Positions 44,581-52,977 of a stretch of 64,000 nt of DNA are shown here, in pieces. Location of the stretch: the NCBI GenBank assembly GCA_039555135.1, contig CP114179.1, positions 1,674,001-1,738,000 on the forward strand. The letters run 5' to 3'. Every line of letters begins with the position of its first letter. Position 1 is the stretch's first letter. A model generated the notes under the pieces. It made no database searches and had not been told where the DNA came from. It was given only the letters and a program-made list of their open reading frames with translations. The stretch is from Phycisphaeraceae bacterium D3-23. Lineage in GTDB: Bacteria > Planctomycetota > Phycisphaerae > Phycisphaerales > Phycisphaeraceae. The position numbers and the translations under genes are program-made.

Positions 44581-45267
44581 CTACGCCCCGCCTTCCATCG
44601 GCGAACCGAACCGATACCCCGCGCCCACCACCGTGTGGATCAGCCGGGTCCCGAACGGCTTATCGACCTTCTTGCGCAGGGCCGACACGTACACATCGAT
44701 CACGTTGCTGAACGGGTCGAGGTTCATATCCCACACATGCGCGCCGATGTCCGCGCGGGTCAGCACGCGGTCGGGGTTGCGCATGAAGTATTCGAGCAGC
44801 GCGAACTGCTTCTGTGTCAGCTTGATCGCCTGGCCGTCGCGCGCGGCGACGCGCTTGCCCAGGTGCAGCTCGAGCCCGTCGCGCCGCAGCACCGCCGCGT
44901 CGACATCCGTGCTCCGCCGCATCAACGCCCGCAGCCGCGCTGCGAGCTCCTCAAACTCGAACGGCTTCACAAGGTAGTCGTCCCCGCCCGCGTCGAGCCC
45001 ATCGACCTTGTCGCGCGTGCCCGACAACGCCGTCAGCATCAGCACCGGCGACTTGACCCCCCGCCGACGCAGGTTCCGACACACCGCCAGCCCGTCCTGT
45101 CCGGGCAGCATCACGTCCAGCACGATCGCGTCATACGGCTCGGCCGCGGCGAGCTCCTCGCCCTCGTGCCCATTATCGCACGCATCCACCACAAACCCGT
45201 GCTCCTCAAGCCCCCGCTTGAGCGCCGCGTTCATCTTCGGACTGTCTTCAACCACTAAGACTCGCAT
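44581..45267 (-). CDS. OmpR/PhoB-family response regulator
   Basis: This 228-residue protein has a receiver domain (residues 1-112) with acidic pocket VVEDSPKM, phosphoacceptor Asp51 in AIVLDVMLPGQDG, and conserved Lys in YLVKPFEFEEL. A winged-helix DNA-binding domain follows (RKRVAARDGQAIKLTQKQFA, LLEYFMRNPDRVLTRADIGA, FSNVIDVYVSALRKKVDKPF). The start is ATG at 45267. There is no ribosome site; TACAAT lies exactly six bases upstream, so the mRNA is probably leaderless. The kinase gene follows two bases after the stop. Confidence 0.94.
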   Translation of the reverse strand: MRVLVVEDSPKMNAALKRGLEEHGFVVDACDNGHEGEELAAAEPYDAIVLDVMLPGQDGLAVCRNLRRRGVKSPVLMLTALSGTRDKVDGLDAGGDDYLVKPFEFEELAARLRALMRRSTDVDAAVLRRDGLELHLGKRVAARDGQAIKLTQKQFALLEYFMRNPDRVLTRADIGAHVWDMNLDPFSNVIDVYVSALRKKVDKPFGTRLIHTVVGAGYRFGSPMEGGA

Positions 45268-45273
45268 GCGGGC

Positions 45274-45279
45274 ATTGTA
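45274..45279 (-). promoter_or_regulatory. -10 element of the two-component operon (leaderless candidate)
   Basis: On the minus strand TACAAT is followed by six bases and then the ATG at 45267. No consensus -35 is obvious. Confidence 0.5.
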
Positions 45280-45360
45280 CCCCGCAATCACCGCCCCAAG
45301 CCGTATCTGAGCGCAGCGAAGGTGCGGATCAACCCCCAGGGCAACCCCCCGCTACAGCCC

Positions 45361-47235
45361 CTACAGGTCCGACCCCCCCGCGGCCTTGGCGTCTTCCTCG
45401 TGGCCCGCGAACAGGTCCACGGGCTTGTACCCGCCGATGCTGCGGAAGTACAGCGCGATGATGGCAAAACTGATGACAAGGATCGCCGGGAAGATGGCCG
45501 CAAACTTCAGCACGTAGCGCCCCGCGTCGGTCTGCAACTCGCCGTGCGTCGCGAGCACCTCGTTGTAGGCCGCGATGCCGTCCCGGCTTTCCTGGGGCAA
45601 CGCATCCTGCAACGCCGCCTGCGCAGCTTCATCATCCTGCGCCGCGTTCGCGGCGAGCTGGTAGGCCTTGACCGCCTCCAGGTCTTCGAGCGAGATGTCC
45701 AGCTCGGCCAGCTGCTCGTCAAAGCCCTCGCCCGACGCCTGATCGGCGAGGCCCAGCTTCATCTCATCGACGGCGGTCGAAAGCTCCTCGTTGCCCGCAA
45801 CGATCGGCCCAAGGCCCGCGAGGATGGCTTCGCCTTCGCCCGCCACCTGCTGGGCACCGAACCATGCGAACCGGCCGGGGTCGATCACGTCGTTGGTCAT
45901 CCAAAGGAACGGCGCCTCCACGGTGGCGACCTCCGCGGCCTGCGGGATCTCTTCCTGGCTTTCGCTATAAACCGACTTGTCACTCGCCACGCCCAGGATC
46001 GGGTTGCCGATCATGCCCAGCGACAACAGCGCCAGTGCGGAGACGAGGTTGAGGGTCAGCGCCCCGCCCTTGGGGTAGCGCTCCGACACGAAGCCGAGGA
46101 TGCAGGGCCAGTAGTAGGTCTGCCCGATGGCGTAGATCAGGAACGCGACGAAGATGGCGATGCCGGTCGCGTTCGAGCCGAGCCAGTAGAGCCCGACGGC
46201 CGAGAGCACGCCGCTGGTCGCCATGAGCATGGGGGGGTTGAAGACCTTGAGCACGCCACCTGCAAACGTCCGCAGCAGGAACATCACACCCGCCGAGAAC
46301 ACGATGGCCCAGGCGGCGTTGATTTCATAACCCGCGAGGACCGGGGTCATGAGGGGCTTGATCCAGTTGTCCGTCGAGAGCTCGGCCGTCGCGACCGGGA
46401 TCATCAGCAGACAGAGCAGGAAGAACAGCGGCTTGCCCAGTGATTTGACATAGATGCCAAACGCGCCGCCGATCGCCAGCCCCGCGATCAGACTGCCGAA
46501 GAACCACGTCTGCGCGTCGGGCAACGCGAAGAGCCCGAAGATGCCCGAGAGCACGCCGCCGATCTGGTAGACGAGCATGAACGCGGCCAGGGACATGCCC
46601 ATGAAGCCGACTTCCTTGAGCATATCCATGAACGGGATGCCCGCCTGCACGCGCTCATCGACGGGGAACTTGCAGGGGATGTACATCAGGCCGTAGATCA
46701 CGGCGGGGACGCAGATCCACAGCGCGTGGGTCCGCCAGTCCAGGCCGACGATCCAGTCGCTGCCCAGGATCACGAGCGTGCCGAACACCAGCCCCGCGGG
46801 CCAGGAGGCGTGGAGGATCGTCAGCATCTTCGTCTTGTTTTTCGGATAGACCGCGGCGCAGGCGGGGTTGATGACCGCCTCGATGATGCCGTGGCCCAGC
46901 CCCGCGAGGATCGCCGAGGCCAGCAGCATCTCGTAGCTGTTCGCCATGGCGGTCCCGACGCCCGACCCGATCTGGAGGGCGGCCGCGAACAGCATGGGGA
47001 CCTTGTAGCCGGTCTTATCGACGACCAGACTGAAGAGGATCATCGTGATGGCGATGGGCCAGAAGCACGACCCGGCGATGTTGCCGATCTGCTGGCCGGT
47101 CAGCTCGAACTCGGCACCGTAGCCCTCCACCATCTTCGCGATGCGGAACGCGAAACCCACACCCGCGGCCGCGAGGGACAAGAAGCTCGCCCAGAACAGC
47201 AGCTTCTTCTGGACATCGGACAGGGACTGTTCCAT
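45361..47235 (-). CDS. MFS sugar transporter with large insertion before the last helix
   Basis: The start ATG at 47235 (GGAG seven bases upstream) gives 624 residues, versus 400-450 for a normal MFS carrier. About eleven helices run to residue 417 (for example GSCFWPIAITMILFSLVVDKTGYKVP; NPPMLMATSGVLSAVGLYWL). An acidic, helical, non-membrane segment follows at about 420-572. The last helix is FAAIFPAILVISFAIIALYF. The insert is on the side expected to face the periplasm, but topology is not proven. The gene is divergent from xylose isomerase, so uptake of xylose or a related sugar is a reasonable inference. The helix A-B loop VDKTGYKVP is a weak form of the MFS DRxGRR motif. Confidence 0.82.
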   Translation of the reverse strand: MEQSLSDVQKKLLFWASFLSLAAAGVGFAFRIAKMVEGYGAEFELTGQQIGNIAGSCFWPIAITMILFSLVVDKTGYKVPMLFAAALQIGSGVGTAMANSYEMLLASAILAGLGHGIIEAVINPACAAVYPKNKTKMLTILHASWPAGLVFGTLVILGSDWIVGLDWRTHALWICVPAVIYGLMYIPCKFPVDERVQAGIPFMDMLKEVGFMGMSLAAFMLVYQIGGVLSGIFGLFALPDAQTWFFGSLIAGLAIGGAFGIYVKSLGKPLFFLLCLLMIPVATAELSTDNWIKPLMTPVLAGYEINAAWAIVFSAGVMFLLRTFAGGVLKVFNPPMLMATSGVLSAVGLYWLGSNATGIAIFVAFLIYAIGQTYYWPCILGFVSERYPKGGALTLNLVSALALLSLGMIGNPILGVASDKSVYSESQEEIPQAAEVATVEAPFLWMTNDVIDPGRFAWFGAQQVAGEGEAILAGLGPIVAGNEELSTAVDEMKLGLADQASGEGFDEQLAELDISLEDLEAVKAYQLAANAAQDDEAAQAALQDALPQESRDGIAAYNEVLATHGELQTDAGRYVLKFAAIFPAILVISFAIIALYFRSIGGYKPVDLFAGHEEDAKAAGGSDL

Positions 47236-47518
47236 GAGCGGGCTCCGGTTTGTCGGCGGATGTGAGGGTGGCGCGGGCCGATGTACTGACCGCGAATCGT
47301 GCGCAACACACGCCAGGCACGAAAGCCAAAGCGGCGAATCGCTACAATCGGCGAGCCAGAATCTAGACACAGACCGTTGCGCTGTCAAAAAACGACGGCC
47401 AGGTCATCGACACGACGCCTACCCCTGTACGGGAATCGGTAGGACACCCACCGGACAACGCGTAAGTGTTTCCCCGGCCGAGCGTCCGGATCACTCAAAG
47501 CAAACCCAGGAACCCCCC

Positions 47519-48700
47519 ATGCCCAAGCGCGACCCCTACGCCCCCTCGCCCGACGACCGATTCACCTTCGGCCTCTGGACCGTCGGCAACCCCGGGGCCG
47601 ACCCCTTCGGCGGGCCGACGCGCGGCCGATACACGCCCGCCGAGATCGTCGACCTCCTGGGCGAAATCGGCGGGGTGTACGGCGTCAACTTCCACGACAA
47701 CGACATGATCCCCATCGACGCCAACGAAGCGGAAGCCAACCAGATCAAGAAGGACTTCCGCGCCGCGCTCCGACGCAACAAACTCAAGGCCCCGATGGCG
47801 ACGACCAACCTGTTCTCCGACCCCGTCTTCAAGGACGGTGCGTTTACGAGCAACGACGCCGAGGTCCGCGCCTACGCGATCCAGAAAACGATGAAGGCGA
47901 TGCTGCTGGGCAAGGAGTTCGGCGCAAAAACCTATGTCTTCTGGGGCGGACGGGAGGGCACGGAGAGCGACGCGACCAAGGACCCGGTCGTCGCCGTCAA
48001 GCGGTTCCGCGAGTGCATCAATTACCTCTGCGCATTTAGCAAGGCCGAAAAGCTCAACTACAAGTTCGCCTTCGAGGCCAAGCCCAACGAGCCGCGTGGC
48101 CACATGTACATGGCCACGACAGGCAACTACCTCGCCTTCATCGAAACCCTCGACGACCCCAAGATGTGTGGCGTCAACCCCGAGTTCGCCCACGAGACCA
48201 TGGCCGGGCTCAACTTCGTCCACCACGTCGCCCAGGCGCTCGAGGCCGGCAAGCTCTTCCACATCGACCTCAACGACCAGGAGATGGGCCGCTACGACCA
48301 GGACTTCCGCTTCGCGTCCGTCAGCTACAAGTCGGCGTTCTTCCTGTGCAAGCTGCTGTGCGATTACAACTACAAAGGCATGAAGCACTTCGACAGCCAC
48401 GCCTACCGCCAGGCCGACCGCGACGAGGTCAAGGCCTTCGCCGCCGGCTCGATGCGCTCGTGGAAGATCCTCGAAGCCAAGGTCGCGAAGTTCAACAAGG
48501 ACCGCACCATCCAGTCGCTCATCAAACAGATCAACCGCGGCGAAAAAGCCGCTGCGCCGAAACTCGCGAAGCGCTACAGCAAACAGAACGCGAAGAAGCT
48601 GATGGAAATGTCGCTGGATAAGGACAAGCTCGCGAAACGCAAGCTCCCCTACGAGACGCTGGACCAGCTCACGATGGAACTGCTGTTAGGCGTCAGATAA
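47519..48700 (+). CDS. xylA: xylose isomerase (class I, actinobacterial-like)
   Basis: This 393-residue TIM-barrel enzyme interconverts xylose and xylulose. Active-site features are FTFGLWTVG, His59 in VNFHDNDMIPID, the metal/substrate pair Glu/Lys in FAFEAKPNEPRG, GVNPEFAHETMAGLNFVHHV, FHIDLNDQEMGRYDQD with its metal-binding Asp residues, and KHFDSH. The length matches the short class I enzymes of Streptomyces. The ATG at 47519 has AGGA upstream. A TACAAT at 47343 could be its -10, with a leader of about 165 bases. The divergent transporter gene probably supplies the sugar. No xylulokinase is visible. Confidence 0.92.
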   Translation: MPKRDPYAPSPDDRFTFGLWTVGNPGADPFGGPTRGRYTPAEIVDLLGEIGGVYGVNFHDNDMIPIDANEAEANQIKKDFRAALRRNKLKAPMATTNLFSDPVFKDGAFTSNDAEVRAYAIQKTMKAMLLGKEFGAKTYVFWGGREGTESDATKDPVVAVKRFRECINYLCAFSKAEKLNYKFAFEAKPNEPRGHMYMATTGNYLAFIETLDDPKMCGVNPEFAHETMAGLNFVHHVAQALEAGKLFHIDLNDQEMGRYDQDFRFASVSYKSAFFLCKLLCDYNYKGMKHFDSHAYRQADRDEVKAFAAGSMRSWKILEAKVAKFNKDRTIQSLIKQINRGEKAAAPKLAKRYSKQNAKKLMEMSLDKDKLAKRKLPYETLDQLTMELLLGVR

Positions 48701-48783
48701 CCCACGCCGAGGGCTGAGTCCGCGAAGCCCCGGATTGCCCCCGGATTGAGCGAAAAACATACCGGATTCACAGCAGCCCCTGC

Positions 48784-48789
48784 TACAAT
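48784..48789 (+). promoter_or_regulatory. -10 element (leaderless candidate)
   Basis: TACAAT is followed by CCACCG and the ATG at 48796, the same spacing as at 45274 and 50711. Confidence 0.45.
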
Positions 48790-48795
48790 CCACCG

Positions 48796-49128
48796 ATGTA
48801 CCGGGATACCCGCGAGGTCTACTGCGAAGCGTGCGGCTACAACCTGCGCGACCAGTACAGCGGCGATTGCCCCGAATGCGGCAACGCCTACGACCGTGGA
48901 AAAGGCACGGGCTACCGGGATACCCCGTTCGATCCGATCGGGCAGTGGCTGCTCAGGAACGGTCGATTATTCGGCGCGGTTTTCTACATCACACTTTTTA
49001 CAGTCTTCGCGGTTCTCTACGCAATATCGCGTGAACGCCAACACCTCTTCTGGGCCATCGCGATGGCGGCGCTCGGGTTCGGCGACATGCTGCTCTATTT
49101 CCTCCGGTCACACAAGCAAAAGGGCTGA
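48796..49128 (+). CDS. small membrane protein with N-terminal zinc-ribbon
   Basis: This 110-residue protein has four Cys in two CxxC pairs (CEACGYNLRDQYSGDCPECG, residues 10-29), a likely zinc ribbon. Two hydrophobic segments follow (FGAVFYITLFTVFAVLYAIS; LFWAIAMAALGFGDMLLYFL). Small ribbon-plus-membrane proteins of this kind are common in Planctomycetes and have no assigned role. The TACAAT-N6-ATG arrangement suggests a leaderless mRNA. Its stop is three bases before the start of the selenoprotein candidate, so they probably form an operon. Confidence 0.75.
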   Translation: MYRDTREVYCEACGYNLRDQYSGDCPECGNAYDRGKGTGYRDTPFDPIGQWLLRNGRLFGAVFYITLFTVFAVLYAISRERQHLFWAIAMAALGFGDMLLYFLRSHKQKG

Positions 49129-49130
49129 TC

Positions 49131-50597
49131 ATGACACGCGCTCGGCTACTCGCCCTCCTCATGGCCGCGACCTGCCTCGTATTCGCAAACCCATCAATCG
49201 CCGGCCCCGCGCAAACGCAGGTGGGCGAGCCCTTCCCCGACCTGGTCTTCCCCACCGTCGATGGCGAATCGGCCGTCCGGTTGTCCGACCACCAGGGCAA
49301 GCGGGTCCTCCTCATCGAGTTCGCCTCGTGGTGAGCGGGCTGCAGACGACGCACGCCCGGGTGGCGTGACATGACCCAGCCCTACATCGACGCCGGCGAA
49401 CTGGTCGTCATCGGCCTCGTCCAGGAACAACACCCCGAACGCGCCCAGCTCTATGCCCAGTGGCGCGAGCTCGACTGGCCGATCCTCTGGGACCCGTTCA
49501 ACACCACCGGCGCGACGGCCGTGCCCAACGCCTACCTCATCGACGAGCACGGCATCCTGCAAGGCAAGCGGCTGAACGAGGACTCGCTCGCGGCGTTTAT
49601 GGCGGCGGCGTTTGAGGCGCCGGCGATAGAGCCAATAGCAGCGGCTTCAGCAGACGGACTGGTCAGACCCTCTATACGAAACATGAGCGAAGATGAAGCG
49701 TATTACTGGAATGCCATCAGCAATATGAACTGGAGCGTTACTGGCAGGCAACCCGTTGCGGGAGGTCTAGGCAGCGGAAGTCGTCGCAACATGCAGATTC
49801 CGGCCATCAGTGATGCAATCGCCGAGGCACTCAACTACCCCGAAGAAGAACGCCGGCGTGCCTATGAGTACTTCCGCCTCGGCGTCCTCTACCGCATGCG
49901 TCACGACTCGGAACACCGCCAAGGTGGTGACTTCCAAGCGGCCATTGACGCGTGGGAACACGCGCTCGAACTCGACCCCAACCAATACATCTGGCGACGC
50001 CGCATCCAGCAGTACGGGCCGATGTCGGACAAGCCGTACCCGTTCTACGACTGGGTCGCCACCGCGCAGCGCGAGATCACCGAGCGGGGCGAGGTGCCGG
50101 TCGCCATCCCGCAGGCGCTGACACAGGCGGAGCTGGGCACCGAGGGCTCCGCGCTCGTGCCCGAAGGTGAGCCCGTCAACCCCGACCCCGATGGCCGTAT
50201 CACCGCCGACGACACCGGCATCATCACGGTCACCGCCGCCTCGACGCCCGACACCCAGACCCCCGGCAGCCGGCGTGTGTTAGTCGAGTTCGCCACGAGC
50301 AATGCAGGGCATTGGAACAACGAGGCCGAGCCGTTGACCGTGTGGATCAACGCGGACGACTTGCCCGACGGCTGGTCGGTCGAGTCGCCGCTGCTCATCC
50401 ACGCCCCCGGCCACGCGGTCGAGCAGGCCAGCTCCGACGAGCCCCGCATCATCGACTTCGGCCTCACCCACCCCGCCGACGCGGCGGGCGCGTTCACCCT
50501 CACCGGCTACGCGCTCTACAACGTCTGCGAAGCCGACGACCTGGGCCGATGCCTCTACCGCCGGCAGGCGTTCGAGGTGGTGATCGAGCTGGAGTGA
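49131..50597 (+). CDS. thioredoxin-fold selenoprotein candidate (in-frame TGA at codon 68)
   Basis: Read through the TGA at 49332-49334, the frame gives 488 residues. The signal peptide is MTRARLLALLMAATCLVFA. The redoxin domain starts GEPFPDLVFPTVDGESAVRL, continues RVLLIEFASW-U-AGC, and resumes with LVVIGLVQEQHPERAQLYAQ, WPILWDPFNTTGATAVPNAY and LIDEHGILQGKRL. Sec68 falls exactly on the first Cys of WCxxC, with Cys71 as resolving residue. A 6-bp hairpin with loop CGGGT lies 23 bases after the TGA. The second half has a short TPR-like stretch (AIDAWEHALELDPNQYIWRR) and a beta-rich C-terminal domain. AAGGG lies six bases before the ATG. The alternative, a nonsense mutation that splits the gene, is less likely because the frame is otherwise intact. 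It should act as a periplasmic redox protein. Confidence 0.78.
49352..49368 (+). promoter_or_regulatory. bacterial SECIS-like hairpin
   Basis: CACGCC (49352-49357) and GGCGTG (49363-49368) form a perfect 6-bp stem with a 5-base loop CGGGT. The loop begins 23 bases after the TGA, inside the 16-37 base range reported for bacterial SECIS elements, and has G among its first two bases, as the published consensus requires. Confidence 0.6.
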
Positions 50598-50606
50598 TCC
50601 CTGAAA

Positions 50607-50703
50607 GTAGGACAGGCATTCCTGCCGGTCATTCGGCGAAGCCGAACGATACCGACAACACACCTGGCCTTCGGCCAGTGACAGGCAGGAATGCCTGTCC
50701 TAC
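50607..50703. repeat. palindromic repeat family E
   Basis: The left arm (50607-50630) starts GTAGGACAGGCATTCCTGCC. The right arm (50680-50703) is GACAGGCAGGAATGCCTGTC plus CTAC. An inner pair (CTGGCCTTCGGCCAG) lies in the middle. It sits between the selenoprotein candidate and a GNAT gene and may act as a terminator. Confidence 0.75.
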
Positions 50704-50710
50704 GGCCCAC

Positions 50711-50716
50711 TACAAT
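50711..50716 (+). promoter_or_regulatory. -10 element of the GNAT gene (leaderless candidate)
   Basis: TACAAT is followed by six C residues and the ATG at 50723. There is no ribosome site. Confidence 0.5.
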
Positions 50717-50722
50717 CCCCCC

Positions 50723-51226
50723 ATGCCCATCCGCCCCGCGACGACCGACGACGCCGACGCCATCGCCGCGATCTACAACGACGCGATCGCGAACACCACG
50801 GCCGTGATGTACCACACCCCGCAGCCCGCATCGCTCTGGCATGACAAGCTCGCCGCCGAGCGCCCCGCACGCCACCCGTTCCTGGTGTCACTCGCGCAAG
50901 AGGCCGGCCGCGAATCCATCGCGGGCTTCGCCAAGCTCGACGCCTTCGACCCGCGCTGCGGGTACGACGACGTCGCCGACGTCGCGCTCTACATCGGCCC
51001 CGATCACCGCGGCCAGGGCCACGGCCGAGCCCTCCTCGCCGCGCTCATCGACGCCGGCCAGGCCGCCGGGCTCCACAGCATCCTCGCCCGCATCACCGCC
51101 GACAACGCCGCGAGCATCCACCTCCACGAGTCGCTCGGCTTCAAGCTCGTCGGCACGTACCGCGCGCTGGGCCACAAGTTCGGCCAGCGCCACGACGTCA
51201 GCGAGTTCCAGCTCGTGCTGGCGTGA
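50723..51226 (+). CDS. GNAT N-acetyltransferase (phosphinothricin acetyltransferase-like)
   Basis: This 167-residue protein starts MPIRPATTDDADAIAAIYND, the common opening of the Pat/Bar-type GNAT group. It has the acetyl-CoA loop IGPDHRGQGHGRALLAALID, then ARITADNAASIHLHESLGFK and the terminal block VGTYRALGHKFGQRHDVSEF. The family acetylates small amines such as phosphinothricin or methionine sulfoximine; the real substrate here is not known. It is a single gene, preceded by a palindromic repeat and a -10-like TACAAT. Confidence 0.88.
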   Translation: MPIRPATTDDADAIAAIYNDAIANTTAVMYHTPQPASLWHDKLAAERPARHPFLVSLAQEAGRESIAGFAKLDAFDPRCGYDDVADVALYIGPDHRGQGHGRALLAALIDAGQAAGLHSILARITADNAASIHLHESLGFKLVGTYRALGHKFGQRHDVSEFQLVLA

Positions 51227-51389
51227 CGCTTCTACAGCATGGGTGAAGTATGCCCGGGTGCCACACAACTGGCCTGTCCGCAGGCCTGCTGTGTGCCGGC
51301 TTACCCATCAACGCCGATCGCATCGCCCGCACAAAGCTCGCGGACTCGCGATGGGGCACCCGCAGCCCAGCGCCCGACACCCACTGCCC

Positions 51390-52118
51390 CTACCGCCTCA
51401 CATACGTCAGCAGGTACACCGTCTCGTAGCGCTGGCCCTCGTGCTCGAAGTGCAGATACCCCGGCAGTTCATCGGGCTTGTTCGCGTACGTCCGCAGCAC
51501 GACCGCCTCGCCGGGGCGCAGGAAAAAGTGGAACTCCTTGAGCACCGTACCCAGGTCCGAACCCGCAAAAATCGCGCGCGGCCGAAGCGACATCTCCCAG
51601 CCCTCCTCGAACCGCCCTTCGAGCTCCAGCACGATATGCGTGCTCGTCGCCGCCGCCGGTGAACCGTCACCGCTCGCGTCGGTCGGGCGAAACATCATCC
51701 GCCGTGTCCGCGCATCGTCGGGCAGCTCGATCTTCTGCTCCGTCCCCCGCTGCGAGTTGAGCTCGTAGCGGCGCTGCGTCGTCCGGCGGATCGTCTGCTC
51801 GGCATCCGTCTTACGTATCGCACGCTCGAGCCCGGGCCGCACCGCCAGCAGCTCCAGGTCGTTGTACACCGACAGCGCCGTCCCGTCGGGGAAGACCACC
51901 CGATTCGGGTCGTAAAAATCAGACACGCGCGACAGCGCGGACGCGTTGCGCACATCGATCTCGAACCGCTCGACCACGATCTGCTCGTTTCGCCCTGAAT
52001 ACGCCCGCTCCCACGGCTCGTCGGGGCCAAACCCGAGACTGGCGGCGCTACACCCCACACCCGACAAACCCAGCGCGGCCAAAAGGCACGTCAACACGAA
52101 ACGTTGAAGATGCTGCAT
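51390..52118 (-). CDS. lipoprotein of unknown function
   Basis: The ATG at 52118 (AGGGG six bases upstream) gives 242 residues with lipoprotein signal LLAALGLSGVGC. The mature part is predicted beta-rich (RNEQIVVERFEIDVRNASAL, STHIVLELEGRFEEGWEMSL, KEFHFFLRPGEAVVLRTYAN, ELPGYLHFEHEGQRYETVYL) and contains a highly charged central stretch. No family is recognised. The neighbour upstream (52198-52845) is a membrane protein on the same strand, 79 bases away, so they may be co-transcribed. Confidence 0.75.
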   Translation of the reverse strand: MQHLQRFVLTCLLAALGLSGVGCSAASLGFGPDEPWERAYSGRNEQIVVERFEIDVRNASALSRVSDFYDPNRVVFPDGTALSVYNDLELLAVRPGLERAIRKTDAEQTIRRTTQRRYELNSQRGTEQKIELPDDARTRRMMFRPTDASGDGSPAAATSTHIVLELEGRFEEGWEMSLRPRAIFAGSDLGTVLKEFHFFLRPGEAVVLRTYANKPDELPGYLHFEHEGQRYETVYLLTYVRR

Positions 52119-52197
52119 CGTCTGCCCCTGAGTAGGAATGCGAAAAACCAGACACGACACGCACCACCCTACCACGACGCACGCGGACCCGAGAGGA

Positions 52198-52845
52198 TTA
52201 CCCGGCCGGGCCGGGCCACTTGTCGCCCCCCTCGTCGCACGGCTCCTCGGCCCCTGCGGCCACCGTCCCCGGACGACGTGTCAGGCACGCCGCCACCACC
52301 ACGCCCAGCAGCAGCAGGTGCCCGAGGGTCTCGCAACTTTCTTCCATCGGTGTACGCATCTTCTGCCCCGACGCGGCCGACACGTCCGACACAAACTTGA
52401 GCCCGCCCCGGGCGATCACCTGCGACAGCACGTACGTCCCCCACATCGCCGTGAGCCCCGGCAGCAGTCGGCCGCGCCGCACCCACAACCTTAGCCGGGC
52501 CCGCCAGGCAAACGACCACACCACCAGCAGCACCAGCCCGACGTACACGCCCTTCTTGATGCCCGGCAGGTGGTCGTCCGTGCCGGGCACGCTCGCTTCG
52601 CGCAGGAAAAACAAAACACCCAGCGCGCCGAGCAGCCACAGCAGCGGGTTGCGTCGAAACGCCACGCCGACAAACGCGACGCCCGCCGCGACCAGCGGGA
52701 TCGTCGGCGGGATCGGGCCCCCATCGTGCGCGCGGACCGCCGTGCCCAGCGCGGTGTCCCGCGTGAGGTACACCAGAACGATCGCCGTCGGCGCCAACAG
52801 GATCGGCCACCACCCAAGCACCCTCGAAGAGGCCCACTGTGCCAT
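52198..52845 (-). CDS. polytopic membrane protein of unknown function
   Basis: The 215-residue protein has about five hydrophobic segments: WWPILLAPTAIVLVYLTRD, IPLVAAGVAFVGVAF, LLWLLGALGVLFFL, VYVGLVLLVVWSFAW, and a C-terminal LGHLLLLGVVVAACL. No conserved motif is recognised. The start ATG at 52845 has no ribosome site. A near-consensus promoter with TAAATT six bases before the ATG makes a leaderless mRNA likely. Confidence 0.72.
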   Translation of the reverse strand: MAQWASSRVLGWWPILLAPTAIVLVYLTRDTALGTAVRAHDGGPIPPTIPLVAAGVAFVGVAFRRNPLLWLLGALGVLFFLREASVPGTDDHLPGIKKGVYVGLVLLVVWSFAWRARLRLWVRRGRLLPGLTAMWGTYVLSQVIARGGLKFVSDVSAASGQKMRTPMEESCETLGHLLLLGVVVAACLTRRPGTVAAGAEEPCDEGGDKWPGPAG

Positions 52846-52851
52846 GCTGAC

Positions 52852-52881
52852 AATTTACTCACTATGTGAGTTTTTCGTCAA
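52852..52881 (-). promoter_or_regulatory. promoter of the membrane protein gene (leaderless candidate)
   Basis: On the minus strand TTGACG (52876-52881) and TAAATT (52852-52857) are 18 bases apart, and TAAATT is six bases before the ATG at 52845. This is the best-formed promoter of the leaderless set. Confidence 0.6.
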
Positions 52882-52910
52882 GTGTGTGAGTGCCGGCACC
52901 ACGCCGGATC

Positions 52911-52937
52911 GTGGGGCAGACCTTCCTGTCTGCCCCA
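52911..52937. repeat. palindromic repeat family F, short copy
   Basis: GTGGGGCAGACCTTCCTGTC plus TGCCCC folds on itself. The same unit forms both arms of the inner element at 58362-58464. Confidence 0.6.
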
Positions 52938-52977
52938 TCCGGATAAACGCGCCGCCCGCTGGGCGACGGCGAAACAG

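Noticed and set aside
47343-47348. TACAAT as a firm promoter for xylA
   Set aside because: It lies 170 bases before the start with no -35 partner, so it is mentioned only as a possibility.
49341-49358. Alternative hairpin CGGGC/GCCCG right after the TGA as the SECIS
   Set aside because: Its loop starts only about 11 bases after the TGA, closer than known bacterial SECIS loops, and it has a bulge. The CACGCC/GGCGTG stem fits better.
49371-50597. Independent gene starting at ATG 49371
   Set aside because: It would begin in the middle of a thioredoxin fold. The upstream frame is in phase and supplies the signal peptide and first half of the domain.
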